Under the pieces are notes generated by a model, which saw only the letters and a program-made list of their open reading frames with translations, was not told the DNA's origin and ran no database searches. A program made the position numbers and the translations under genes. Of a DNA stretch of 34,960 bases, positions 9,951 through 17,910 are shown piece after piece (positions within the stretch are counted from its first letter, which is position 1; every line of letters begins with the position of its first letter). The DNA comes from Acidobacteriota bacterium (GTDB lineage: Bacteria > Acidobacteriota > Blastocatellia > RBC074), in assembly GCA_019639255.1 (NCBI GenBank), contig JAHBSF010000062.1:1-34960 (forward strand), given 5' to 3'.

Positions 9951-10325
9951 TTACTTTCGACCCAATCCGCGCATCACCTCGTGCTGTGCGGCAAGCTTTT
10001 CGCCCAGACTCGTACAAACCAGATCGCACAAATCAAAAATCGAGGAATCCGCAATCCTGTAATAGGAGTTCAACCCCTCCTTGCGCCGCGCCACGATTCC
10101 GGCATCGTATAGCATACCGAGGTGTTTCGACACGTTCGCCTGCGTCGCACCAGTTACTTCGACCAGATCCCCAACCGTGCGCTCCCCGCCCTGCAACGCC
10201 TGCAATAAACGCAATCGCATAGGCTCTGCCAAAAGCCTGAATCTGCCCGCTATCATCTCCAGCGCTTCATCGCTCATTCCCGCTTCGCCCGACCCGCTTC
10301 TGCCCATAACCCATACTCCAGACAT
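9951..10325 (-). CDS. ArsR/SmtB-family winged-helix repressor, probable sulfide/persulfide- or metal-responsive
   Basis: This encodes a 124-residue ArsR-family DNA-binding regulator. The HTH core is RTVGDLVEVTGATQANVSKHLGMLYDAGIV (residues about 49-78), followed by the wing RRKEGLNSYYRIAD. Two cysteines, C100 and C104 (CDLVC), lie in the C-terminal helix, a plausible dithiol or metal sensing pair. The divergent neighbour is a CstB-like persulfide dioxygenase, which suggests control by reactive sulfur, as in the BigR/SqrR regulators. However, the N-terminal Cys of BigR is absent. The start is uncertain: the ATG at 10325 follows a purine-rich AGGGG tract, the ATG at 10307 has GGAG 8 nt upstream, and the ATG at 10277 is nearest the conserved domain. 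Confidence 0.88.
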   Translation of the reverse strand: MSGVWVMGRSGSGEAGMSDEALEMIAGRFRLLAEPMRLRLLQALQGGERTVGDLVEVTGATQANVSKHLGMLYDAGIVARRKEGLNSYYRIADSSIFDLCDLVCTSLGEKLAAQHEVMRGLGRK

Positions 10326-10347
10326 CTCCCCCTCTTCCCCTCATTCC

Positions 10348-10363
10348 CTGTACAATGATACAG
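10348..10363. promoter_or_regulatory. Dyad CTGTA-N6-TACAG, candidate operator in the ArsR/CstB intergenic region
   Basis: A short inverted repeat (CTGTACAATGATACAG) lies just upstream of the ArsR-family start and 6 nt before the -35 of the divergent promoter. That position would let one bound dimer control both genes. The 5-bp half-sites are short, so this is a weak call. Confidence 0.3.
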
Positions 10364-10369
10364 CAAGTC

Positions 10370-10399
10370 TTGACGCGTGAAACCATATCACCATATAGT
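10370..10399 (+). promoter_or_regulatory. Sigma-70-type promoter for the persulfide dioxygenase gene
   Basis: TTGACG (10370-10375) and TATAGT (10394-10399) are separated by 18 nt, each 5 of 6 to consensus. The predicted start near 10406 gives a leader of about 55 nt ending in a purine-rich GGGGAGGCGAGG ribosome-binding site immediately before the ATG at 10461. Confidence 0.55.
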
Positions 10400-10460
10400 T
10401 ATCCGGTCAAGGCGCTGATTTAGGGGGTAAAGCGGGGGCAAAGCATACGGGGAGGCGAGG

Positions 10461-11855
10461 ATGTATTTTGAGCAGTTTTATCTGGGATGTCTTGCGCATG
10501 CGTCATATCTGATAGGGTCGGAAGGCGAGGCGGCGGTTGTGGATCCTCAGCGGGATGTGGAGTTGTATATCGCGAAGGCTGCGGCTGCGGGTCTGGGGAT
10601 CAAATATGTAATCGAGACCCATCTGCACGCAGATTTCGTAAGCGGGCACCGCGAATTGTCTGCGCGTACGGGAGCGGAAATCGTATTCGGGGAGCGCGCC
10701 GGAGCCACTTTTCCGCACCGCGCAGTCAGGGACGGGGAAGAATTACGATTGGGCCGAATTGTGCTTCGCGTGCTAGAAACGCCGGGGCATACCCCCGAGG
10801 GCATATCAATTCTCGTCTTCGATCCTTCTGTTTCGGACCAACCGCTTAAGGTACTCACGGGCGATACGCTTTTTATAGGTGATGTTGGAAGGCCCGATTT
10901 GGCAGGCGCCAAGGGATTCACGGCCGAGACTATGGCGGATATGCTCTATGACAGCCTCCACCAAAAGCTCCTTACATTGCCCGATACTGTGGAAGTGTAT
11001 CCTGCTCACGGCGCGGGCTCCATGTGCGGCCGCAATATCTCAAAAGAAACATCATCTACCATAGGCGAACAGCGCCGCTTCAACTACGCCCTGCGGCAAA
11101 TGCCCAAAGAAGAATTCATTCGGATGATGACGCACGATCTGCCGGAAGCCCCAGCCTACTTTTCGCGCGATGCCGAAATAAATCGAACCGGTGCTGCGCC
11201 GCTTGCGGAACTCCCGCTTCCGCGAGCAATCTCTCCGGCCGAGTTCAACAAACTCGCACAACAGGGGCATATGGTTCTGGACGTGCGCCCATCGAATGCT
11301 TTCGGGGCGGGCCACGTTCCCGGCGCGCTCAATATCGGTCTGGGAGGACAGTTCGCAACCTGGGCCGGCAGTCTTATAACTCCGGGCGCGCCGCTGCTGA
11401 TTGTTTCCGAAGACGAATCCGGCGTGGATGAAGCCGTAATGCGTCTTGCACGCGTAGGCATTGAAAGCGTCGAAGGTTATCTCGACGGCGGGATGCTTGC
11501 GTGGGACGGCGCGGGGCTTGAAACATCCAGAATAGTCCAGATGCCCGTCGATGAACTTCATCACAGAATAGAAGAAGGAGCGGACCTTCAAATTGTAGAT
11601 GTAAGGCGCGAGGGCGAGTATCGCTCGGGACACGCGCCGGGAGCTGTCAATCTGACGCTCTCACACCTGCAGGAAAATCTGGCTTCGCTCGATCCTGCGC
11701 GCCCGACTGCCGTGATATGCCAGAGCGGATACCGCTCCATTGCCGGAGCAAGCATCCTTCAGCGCCACGGCTTCCGCGAGGTTTACAACATCATCGGCGG
11801 CACAGCAGCATGGATCGGCGCAGGGTACACCGCAGAACACTCGGACGTTGCGTAA
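10461..11855 (+). CDS. CstB-like persulfide dioxygenase: MBL-fold domain plus two rhodanese domains
   Basis: This 464-residue cytoplasmic enzyme probably oxidises persulfide to sulfite and thiosulfate. Residues 1-245 are an ETHE1-type metallo-beta-lactamase fold with H54-x-H56-x-D58, LTGDTLFIGDVGRPDL and HGAGSMCGR. The last contains a Cys at the place of the extra active-site Cys of staphylococcal CstB. Residues about 255-350 are a rhodanese domain whose catalytic loop (LLIVSEDESG) has no Cys, so it is a pseudo-rhodanese. Residues about 360-460 are an active-type rhodanese with C420 in ICQSGYRS. This order (dioxygenase, pseudo-rhodanese, rhodanese) is the CstB architecture. It is divergent from an ArsR-family regulator. 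Its TAA stop lies at the start of a half copy of the palindromic element. Confidence 0.92.
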   Translation: MYFEQFYLGCLAHASYLIGSEGEAAVVDPQRDVELYIAKAAAAGLGIKYVIETHLHADFVSGHRELSARTGAEIVFGERAGATFPHRAVRDGEELRLGRIVLRVLETPGHTPEGISILVFDPSVSDQPLKVLTGDTLFIGDVGRPDLAGAKGFTAETMADMLYDSLHQKLLTLPDTVEVYPAHGAGSMCGRNISKETSSTIGEQRRFNYALRQMPKEEFIRMMTHDLPEAPAYFSRDAEINRTGAAPLAELPLPRAISPAEFNKLAQQGHMVLDVRPSNAFGAGHVPGALNIGLGGQFATWAGSLITPGAPLLIVSEDESGVDEAVMRLARVGIESVEGYLDGGMLAWDGAGLETSRIVQMPVDELHHRIEEGADLQIVDVRREGEYRSGHAPGAVNLTLSHLQENLASLDPARPTAVICQSGYRSIAGASILQRHGFREVYNIIGGTAAWIGAGYTAEHSDVA

Positions 11856-11889
11856 TTTTCGTTTCATTTCGTCTGTTCCGTCATCTCAC
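11851..11889 (+). repeat. Right half of the palindromic element between convergent genes
   Basis: CGTAATTTTCGTTTCATTTC followed by GTCTGTTCCGTCATCTC matches only the right half of the 93-bp element. The plus-strand gene takes its stop codon TAA (11853-11855) from this sequence. The minus-strand gene ends inside it at 11864, its last codons reading EMTEQTK. Confidence 0.8.
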
Positions 11890-13282
11890 TTTTTTGCCGC
11901 GAAGTAGTGTTGTTTGATTTAAGTCGAACCCGCAGGAACACGGCGGCGGCCATAGGGCGATCCCCGTAATACAGCTTTAATACAGTCGGAAACGAATGGA
12001 AGCTGAACGAAGCGCCGAGACCGTAAACAATCGGCCCCTGCATCGGCAGGTTCCACACACCTCCCGCCGTATATCGCTGCACCGGAAAAATCAGCGGATC
12101 GTGCAGATGTTCCCCGACCGCGAAGAGTTCATCCTTTCCAACCCTCTCCAATCTTCCGAAAAAACTCACTGATTCCCTGATCGAGACGGCCGCTTCCGCA
12201 AGCAATGCATGCGTTGAATAGCTTCGCGCCAGAAATCCGCCGCTTTTCAGGTTGCGTCCCCATACGAAACTTGTCGAGATGTGCGATCGATCGCCGAGCG
12301 GTTGATGATAAATCGCCGCCGCCGTTATTTTTCTGATCTCAATGCCGGGTTCCAGTTTTTCAGGTTCGCGCAGCCTGCCGTATGAAATCTGACCGGATAC
12401 GTTGCGATGCGGATTGACGGATAAACGCATCGACCAGGAATCGAATCGGGGGCGCTCGAAATTCCAGCGCCTCTCGTCCGGCTCGCGACCCGTAAAGATC
12501 GATCCTTCGATCTTCCATTTATCCTGCGCTACTCCGAGCGTAATTACGCCCGATGCTATATGCGTAGAGTCCTGCCAGTGATGCCCGATTGGAGCCTCCG
12601 GATTGTCGATTGCAGAGATTCGATGCGAAAACATTGCCGGTCCCAAAGCCGGCTCACCCATCGGCGCAAAATAAACCGACAGCGACGTGGAACGCGTAAC
12701 GGGCGCGCTGTAGGCGACGGCCGTTTCCATGAAAAAATCGTGCGGATGCTGGCGGTCTACCAGGGGTAATTGATTGTATGTCTCCCCGGTTTGAAAAAGC
12801 AGCGGATAACCGTCGTTTCCCGACGTCAGTGCATCGAGCGAAAACATTCCGCGCAGCAAAAGCGTGCCTCGCCCCGCGCGCGTTAGTCCGCCTACTCGCC
12901 GTTGCGCCGAAACCATCACGGAATTTGTGCCGAAAAACTCGCTTGCACCCCGCGGCCCCGATTGCCGGCTGAACGTCGCGAATGCCAAGGGATGAAACAT
13001 GGTCATCCACCCCCCGGATTCGCGCATCCACGCATACATTGGTGAGGACTCGGGAATCCAGGATGTGCCGGAACCCTGCCGCATCATTGTCCCTACGGAA
13101 AAAGACGACGGCATCTCTTTGTCGTGCGAATCCGGCGGGTGGTGAGGGTGTTGACCGTAGACATGAAAACAGAACGCGGAATACACACCGACCAGCATGG
13201 AAATCACGAATAATATTTTGTATTTGCCGTGTCTTCCATCCGCGCGTGCGCGTATTCCGCGTTCTTTGGCTTCGTTGCGCAA
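11864..13282 (-). CDS. Outer-membrane-type protein of unknown function (His-rich N-terminus)
   Basis: This encodes up to 472 residues. A hydrophobic stretch (about 22-43, ILFVISMLVGVYSAFCF) looks like a signal peptide. It is followed by a His-rich segment (HPHHPPDSH) and then an alternating hydrophobic/polar, Gly/aromatic-rich sequence with the look of an outer-membrane beta-barrel. DRQHPHDFFME and GHHWQDSTHI are distinctive His-containing motifs. From memory, similar proteins occur beside copper and other metal-resistance genes, but no such genes are in this window. The TTG at 13282 begins directly after the stop of the upstream deacetylase gene, suggesting coupled translation; an ATG at 13198 is an alternative. 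The N-terminal codons lie inside a palindrome, and the C-terminal codons and stop lie in a half 93-bp element, so both ends of the frame are repeat-derived. Confidence 0.7.
   Translation of the reverse strand: MRNEAKERGIRARADGRHGKYKILFVISMLVGVYSAFCFHVYGQHPHHPPDSHDKEMPSSFSVGTMMRQGSGTSWIPESSPMYAWMRESGGWMTMFHPLAFATFSRQSGPRGASEFFGTNSVMVSAQRRVGGLTRAGRGTLLLRGMFSLDALTSGNDGYPLLFQTGETYNQLPLVDRQHPHDFFMETAVAYSAPVTRSTSLSVYFAPMGEPALGPAMFSHRISAIDNPEAPIGHHWQDSTHIASGVITLGVAQDKWKIEGSIFTGREPDERRWNFERPRFDSWSMRLSVNPHRNVSGQISYGRLREPEKLEPGIEIRKITAAAIYHQPLGDRSHISTSFVWGRNLKSGGFLARSYSTHALLAEAAVSIRESVSFFGRLERVGKDELFAVGEHLHDPLIFPVQRYTAGGVWNLPMQGPIVYGLGASFSFHSFPTVLKLYYGDRPMAAAVFLRVRLKSNNTTSRQKSEMTEQTK
13172..13264. repeat. 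Palindrome with GAACGCGGAATAC arms inside the start of a coding frame
   Basis: GAACGCGGAATACAC (13172-13186) pairs with GCGTATTCCGCGTTC (13250-13264), 14 of 15 matching. It belongs to the same class as the palindrome at 2202-2268. Unlike that one, it is overlapped by the N-terminal codons of the outer-membrane-type gene. Confidence 0.6.
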
Positions 13283-14224
13283 TTACTTCCGGGCCAGTTT
13301 TCCCAACTCCCTGAATGTGATGAGTTTTATTCCGAGTTCCTTGATGAGCGCCCTGGTTTCAGGATCGAGCAGCGAAAGCAGATCGCCGTTGCGCTGCGGC
13401 CAACTGCCCGTTATTGCTTTTAGCTCCGCATCAGCGAGTCCAAGATGCACTATCAGCATCGTCACGCCGGGTTTCAGATTCCGCAGCAAATCGTGGTAGG
13501 ACTTTTTGCGCTCGGCGTAATCCCTCCCCGGTACGCCCGTTACAAGGTGATCGAGCATGGCGAAGCCCTCGGCTTCGACTTTATTCAGTACCTCCTCGGT
13601 AATGGGCGACCCTGTAGCCTTGCCGTATGCGATCATTTCCGGAGATGCGCGCATCACCATTACCGGAATGCCGTATTCTTTTCCTAGTTTCGTGTAGACG
13701 TCAAAATAATCCTTGCGCGTATAGAGCGCGCCCATATGCGTATCGAGATGCGTCGGTTTGATGCCGAAGGCGATTGCTCGTTCAATTTGCGCGCGCAGCT
13801 CAATCTCGATTTCCCGTGCAGTAGCCTTTGCAGCGGTTTGTTTTTCGGACCGCCACATATAACCCTCTTCGTCGATCAATCCGGGAACTTTGTCTGGAGG
13901 CGCAACGGGCCGCCAGCGGTAATACTTCCATTCGCTCGTCAACGTGAGATGCAGCCCGAGGTCCGCATCGGGATTTTCGCGCGCCCACGCCGCGATCTCC
14001 GGAAACCAGGGGCAGGGAACCATAATCGAGGCAGAAGAAATCGCCCCCTGCTTGAACGCTTCAATTGTTGCGAGGTTTACCGAATGCGACATTCCTACGT
14101 CGTCGGCGTGAATTATCAACAGCCTGTCATTGGCGTCATACCCAAGCTGTGCGGCAGAGTTTTGCGCCGCCGCAGTAGTTGCGCCGACAATCACAACCAT
14201 ACAGATAAAGAGTAAAAATCTCAT
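13283..14224 (-). CDS. Secreted ChbG/HpnK-family (YdjC-like) carbohydrate deacetylase
   Basis: This encodes 313 residues with a clear signal peptide ([20 protein letters not shown], residues 1-20). The family removes acetyl groups from N-acetylglucosamine units (ChbG) or from hopanoid-linked sugars (HpnK), using a metal ion. Metal and catalytic motifs are HADDVG (D41, D42), [11 protein letters not shown] (H92) and THLDTHMG (H159, D161, H163). A late HLG (IVHLGLAD) is also present. Export sets it apart from cytoplasmic ChbG and suggests a substrate in the periplasm or outside the cell. The ATG at 14224 starts the signal peptide; a longer frame to 14266 is less likely. The stop abuts the start of the next gene downstream, so the two are probably co-transcribed. 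Confidence 0.87.
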   Translation of the reverse strand: MRFLLFICMVVIVGATTAAAQNSAAQLGYDANDRLLIIHADDVGMSHSVNLATIEAFKQGAISSASIMVPCPWFPEIAAWARENPDADLGLHLTLTSEWKYYRWRPVAPPDKVPGLIDEEGYMWRSEKQTAAKATAREIEIELRAQIERAIAFGIKPTHLDTHMGALYTRKDYFDVYTKLGKEYGIPVMVMRASPEMIAYGKATGSPITEEVLNKVEAEGFAMLDHLVTGVPGRDYAERKKSYHDLLRNLKPGVTMLIVHLGLADAELKAITGSWPQRNGDLLSLLDPETRALIKELGIKLITFRELGKLARK

Positions 14225-14258
14225 CGTCCAGTTTCTATCCCTTCCAAAATATTTCATT

Positions 14259-14293
14259 CTCAGCACTCAGCACTCAGCACTCGGCACTCGGCA
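14259..14293 (+). repeat. Five tandem copies of a 7-bp repeat (CTCAGCA/CTCGGCA)
   Basis: Three copies of CTCAGCA are followed by two of CTCGGCA, upstream of the deacetylase start. The same unit, inverted (TGCTGAG, four copies), occurs at 34869-34896. Confidence 0.9.
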
Positions 14294-14312
14294 CTTCTAT
14301 TCGGACACTCAC

Positions 14313-14548
14313 TACTCTGTAAACAAAGTTTTTGAGTTTTTCAGCCGCGGAGCGGCGAAAGAGCTGTAGCCCAGGGCGTAAGCCCTAGGTTGTTGTAGTG
14401 AAGCGGCGCCAGCCCCGGAGGGGCGGAAGATCTTTCGCCCTTTCAGGGCTCGAACGTTTTTCGCCTGCTGACCTGGCGCTCACGCACCAGGCTACAGATC
14501 TTTCGCCGCTTCGCGGCTGAAAAACTCAAAAACTTTGTTTACAGAGTA
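14313..14548. repeat. Large palindrome with 59-bp arms downstream of the GMC oxidoreductase gene
   Basis: The arms 14313-14371 and 14490-14548 match as reverse complements at 57 of 59 positions (outer end TACTCTGTAAACAAAG). The 118-nt centre holds smaller hairpins, including CAGGGCGTAAGCCCT and CCTGGCGCTCACGCACCAGG. It ends one base before the GMC oxidoreductase stop codon. No open reading frame of interest lies inside, so this is a palindromic non-coding element. It fills most of the 325-bp gap 14225-14549. Confidence 0.88.
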
Positions 14549-14549
14549 C

Positions 14550-16247
14550 TCACAGATTGCGGCGCTTGTATTCCGCAGCGATGTAATCGCAGGCGCGCGC
14601 CGTGATCGCCATCATCGTCAATGTCGGATTCTGACATCCCTGCGAGACAAAACACGCTCCATCGGTGACGAATACGTTTTTTGCATCCCACATCTGATTG
14701 TATTTGTTAAGCACCGATTTTTTCGGATCGTTTCCCATGCGCGCGGTTCCGACTTCGTGAATGCAGAAGCCGGGAGGCGCGGGCGTGCTGTTGGTATAAA
14801 GGGTGCGGAAACCTGCGGCGTTCACCATCTCCTTGATCGCTTCGAGAGCATCCTTGCCCATCTTCAACTCGTTGTCGGACCACTGCGAATCTATATGCAG
14901 CACCGGAATTCCCCAGGCATCGACCTTGTTCGCATCTATCGTCGCCTTGTTTTCGTAACGAGGCAGCATTTCGCCCCAAGCTCCAAGGCCGAAACCGACC
15001 TCGCGCGGAAACTCGCGAACGAACTTCTTGAACTCGGGCCCGAATCCGGTTTGCCTGTGCGCGTGTGCAAACGTGTACCCGAGCTTCACGCTCCCCTGCA
15101 TGCCGTATCCGCGCAGAAAATCCGGGTGTTTGTCCGTAATGTTCCGGAATCGTGGAATGTATATGCCGTTGGCGCGACCGTCTGAATAATCGTATTCGGC
15201 GCCCGTGAGCATCGGAACTATACCCGAAGCGCTGATCTGATAGTGATGATCCATCAGATAATGACCAAGCGCTCCGGATGAATTGCCGAAGCCCTCGGGA
15301 TATTGACGAGTACGCGTGTTGAGCAGTATTCGCGTGGATTCGAGCGTCGAGGCGCATAGCACGATCACCCGACCGTACTCTTCCGAATCCCTCCGCGTAA
15401 GCTGATTCACTACGCGAACGCCCGTTGCACGTCCGGTCCTCGCATCTACGATCAGTTCGCGCACAACCGAGTTGGGCTTAAGAGTCATTTTCCCGGTTTT
15501 CGCCGCAGCGGGAAGCGTCGAACCCGGGCTGGAAAAATAAGAATGTGTAGTGCACCCGCGGTCGCAGTGCCCGCAATAATGACACGCGGCCCGGCCCTGA
15601 TGCGGCTTTGTCAGAATCGCTGCGCGGCCGATGATGACCTTGCGTCCCGCGAATTTGCTCTCGACCGACTTCTTCAGGATTGTTTCGCCGCAGGTCAACG
15701 CCATCGGCGGGAGAAACTTGCTGTCGGGCAACTGCGGCAGGTTTTCATATGAACCGCTGATGCCTACTAACTCTTCGACCTGCTCGTAGTACGGTTCAAG
15801 ATCCTTGTACGAAATCGGCCAGTCTTCGCCGAAACCGTCGCGCGATGCGGCTTTGAAATCGTAATCGGAAAGACGATAGGACTGCCGCCCCCAGGTGATG
15901 GACCTGCCGCCTACCTGACGGCCTCGAATCCACCAGAAGGGCTTTTCTTCTGGCGTCGTGTACGGGTTGTCGACGTCGTCTACAAACAGGTGGTGGCCGT
16001 ATTCGTTTGCTGCATAACAGCGCGACTGAATGGGTTGTCGGGGTGCGTATTGCGCGCCGCCGGCAAGTCCCCTGTATCGCAGTTCGAAGGGTTCGGTATG
16101 TTCTCGGAAATCTTTGGCGGGGTCGAGTTGCCGCCCGGCCTCAAGCACCAGCACTCGCATACCCCTTTCGGTTAGTACCTTCGCCGCCCAGCCGCCCGTA
16201 GCGCCCGAACCGACGACGATTGCATCGTAGACCGTCCGCCTCTGCAT
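14550..16247 (-). CDS. GMC-family FAD-dependent oxidoreductase with a Cys cluster
   Basis: This encodes 565 residues from the ATG at 16247, which has GGAG 9 nt upstream; a longer frame to 16391 has no such site. The N-terminal FAD motif is VVGSGATGG (residues 11-19) with [20 protein letters not shown] is the GMC substrate-side segment. HEVGTARMG and [11 protein letters not shown] carry the catalytic His and Asn region at the C-terminus. In the middle, [11 protein letters not shown] is a dense Cys cluster seen in gluconate/fructose-dehydrogenase-like GMC proteins, where a metal or Fe-S role is possible. The usual small Tat-exported partner subunit is not next to it. A di-haem peroxidase gene is divergent. 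The substrate is probably a sugar or polyol, which is inference. Confidence 0.9.
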   Translation of the reverse strand: MQRRTVYDAIVVGSGATGGWAAKVLTERGMRVLVLEAGRQLDPAKDFREHTEPFELRYRGLAGGAQYAPRQPIQSRCYAANEYGHHLFVDDVDNPYTTPEEKPFWWIRGRQVGGRSITWGRQSYRLSDYDFKAASRDGFGEDWPISYKDLEPYYEQVEELVGISGSYENLPQLPDSKFLPPMALTCGETILKKSVESKFAGRKVIIGRAAILTKPHQGRAACHYCGHCDRGCTTHSYFSSPGSTLPAAAKTGKMTLKPNSVVRELIVDARTGRATGVRVVNQLTRRDSEEYGRVIVLCASTLESTRILLNTRTRQYPEGFGNSSGALGHYLMDHHYQISASGIVPMLTGAEYDYSDGRANGIYIPRFRNITDKHPDFLRGYGMQGSVKLGYTFAHAHRQTGFGPEFKKFVREFPREVGFGLGAWGEMLPRYENKATIDANKVDAWGIPVLHIDSQWSDNELKMGKDALEAIKEMVNAAGFRTLYTNSTPAPPGFCIHEVGTARMGNDPKKSVLNKYNQMWDAKNVFVTDGACFVSQGCQNPTLTMMAITARACDYIAAEYKRRNL

Positions 16248-16290
16248 CGAATGAAGCTCCTCTGAATTGTCGAAGCTGTGGGATGAGCGC

Positions 16291-16319
16291 AATCTATCAT
16301 TCATACAGTCGGGTGTCCA
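16291..16319 (-). promoter_or_regulatory. Candidate promoter for the GMC oxidoreductase gene
   Basis: On the minus strand TGGACA (16314-16319), a 17-nt spacer and TAGATT (16291-16296) resemble -35 and -10 elements (5 and 4 of 6). The predicted start would leave a leader of about 37 nt. The divergent peroxidase gene starts at 16426; no equally good plus-strand promoter was found in this 178-bp gap. Confidence 0.4.
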
Positions 16320-16425
16320 TTCCACTATGCAATCTGCCCATGCATTCTGAATGCTCCCGACCGTTCGGTTTGTAATCCTGACCCGCGGCATTTCATTATC
16401 TGTCGCGCTGGATTAAACTCCGCGT

Positions 16426-17796
16426 ATGCGAAAACTCCTCGTGCTTTTCTCCCTCGCGCTGTTCGGCATCGCAGCGTTGTGCGACGGTATTGAGCCGCAT
16501 GCTTTGGGCCAAACCGACGGATCCGGAGTTCGATCACCAATTGTGGTGCTTGGCGAGCGTCTGTTCCGCGACAACAGGTTTTCTACGCCCAACGGAGATT
16601 TACCCGCAAGCTGTCAGAACTGTCACCTGCTCGATGAAGATCCGCAGGGAGTTCGTGCTTTCGCCGATTTCTTTCACAGAAGCTGGGTTTCTGCGCGATC
16701 TCAGGACCGCCGTCGCTTCGAACTTCGCAACTCACCGACGATTCTCGATTCCGGCGACCTCCCGAGCCTGCACTATGACGGCGAGTTCTCCTCTCTCGAA
16801 GACCTCGTAAAGGGCACTATTTCGGGCCGGCCCATGGGTTGGTTGCCCGGTGAAGAATCTCAGGCATTCGATCAGGCCCGCGCTGTAGTGCTGAACGACA
16901 AGGATAAAGGCGCTTCAGGATCTTACCGCGCACAATTCAAGGCCGTGTTCGGGGTCAACCTTGAAGCAATTGGTCGGGATGAGACGATTGAGTTGATATC
17001 GCGCGCGATTGCCGAGTATTGCCGCACGCTGCGCACACGAAAGGATTCGCCGTACGACGGGTTCATAGCCGCAAACGGCCTCGATCCGGCGGTGCAAAAG
17101 GGAGAATCAACCGGCAAGTTCGCCGAACGAATGCTTGCCCGTATCGACCAACTCGAAACCGGTCGAACACTGAAATTGACGCCCGGATTCGGGCCCTCAG
17201 CGCTCGAAGGCTTGAAGATTTTTTATCGGTCCGACCGGGGAAATTGCGCTGCTTGTCACGCGCCCCCACAGTTTACCGATCACCGGTTTCGCAACATCGG
17301 CGTCAGCCAACTCGAATACGACCGCGCGCACGGCGATGGCGCATTTATTACCCTTGAGATACCCGATGCCGCACGCGCCGAACGCCCATCGTCGCGGTTG
17401 CGCGAGATTCCCTCAAAAGAAAAACCCGGTGAAGCCGATCTCGGGCACTGGAATTTCGTGGATCTGAGAAATTCGCCGCAGCGCCGCTCGGGTGAAACCG
17501 ACGATGAGTTTCTCAACCGGATGATCGGGGCATTCAAAACGCCGACCCTGCGAAACCTGCGATTCACGCAGCCATATTTCCACGACGGTTCGCTGGTGAC
17601 GCTCGAAGAGGTGCTGCGCGAAAAAGTCAGGCTCGCTGACATGGCGCGCCGCGGACTCATTCGCTCTGCCGACGAACAACTGCTGAAAATTCGCCTTGCA
17701 CAATCAGACCTTGCGAATCTCGAATCCTTCCTCGATTCGCTTAACGAACATTTGGTGCAGAGCTTGAGACAAGAGATTACGCAACATTCGAAATGA
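16426..17796 (+). CDS. Di-haem cytochrome c peroxidase / MauG-family protein
   Basis: This encodes 456 residues with a signal peptide (about 1-29, MRKLLVLFSLALFGIAAL), so it is periplasmic. Two CxxCH haem-c sites are present: C63-Q-N-C66-H67 and C274-A-A-C277-H278. ELRNSPTILDSG and LHYDGEFSSLEDLV in the first half, and FKTPTLRNLRFTQPYFHDGSLVTLEEV in the second, are typical of the bacterial CCP/MauG family. That family reduces hydrogen peroxide or carries out haem-based oxidations. A stretch of about 60 residues between the second haem site and FKTPTLRN (including a Lys/Glu-rich segment) is longer than in standard peroxidases, pointing to the MauG-like side. No clear Shine-Dalgarno precedes the ATG. 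A 93-bp palindrome begins just after the stop. Confidence 0.9.
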   Translation: MRKLLVLFSLALFGIAALCDGIEPHALGQTDGSGVRSPIVVLGERLFRDNRFSTPNGDLPASCQNCHLLDEDPQGVRAFADFFHRSWVSARSQDRRRFELRNSPTILDSGDLPSLHYDGEFSSLEDLVKGTISGRPMGWLPGEESQAFDQARAVVLNDKDKGASGSYRAQFKAVFGVNLEAIGRDETIELISRAIAEYCRTLRTRKDSPYDGFIAANGLDPAVQKGESTGKFAERMLARIDQLETGRTLKLTPGFGPSALEGLKIFYRSDRGNCAACHAPPQFTDHRFRNIGVSQLEYDRAHGDGAFITLEIPDAARAERPSSRLREIPSKEKPGEADLGHWNFVDLRNSPQRRSGETDDEFLNRMIGAFKTPTLRNLRFTQPYFHDGSLVTLEEVLREKVRLADMARRGLIRSADEQLLKIRLAQSDLANLESFLDSLNEHLVQSLRQEITQHSK

Positions 17797-17797
17797 A

Positions 17798-17890
17798 GAG
17801 ATAACGGAACAAACGAAAAAAGACGGAACATACGGAAATATTCAACTATTCCGTAATTTTCGTTTTATTTCGCTTGTTCCGTTATCTCTC
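17798..17890 (+). repeat. 93-bp palindromic element, full copy 2 (best-preserved)
   Basis: The left arm is GAGATAACGGAACAAACGAA and the right arm is its reverse complement with one difference. The inner part can form a second stem (ACGGAAATA / TATTCCGT) around TTCAAC. It lies between two plus-strand genes, 1 bp after the peroxidase stop and 20 bp before the permease start. Confidence 0.93.
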
Positions 17891-17910
17891 TTTGACGACT
17901 GGAGGATGAA

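Noticed and set aside
17798-17890. The 93-bp element as a classical rho-independent terminator
   Set aside because: The stem is AT-mixed with an internal loop and ends in TCTC rather than a T-tract. It also occurs in one chromosomal orientation regardless of gene direction. A bidirectional terminator role is still possible but not supported by this signature.
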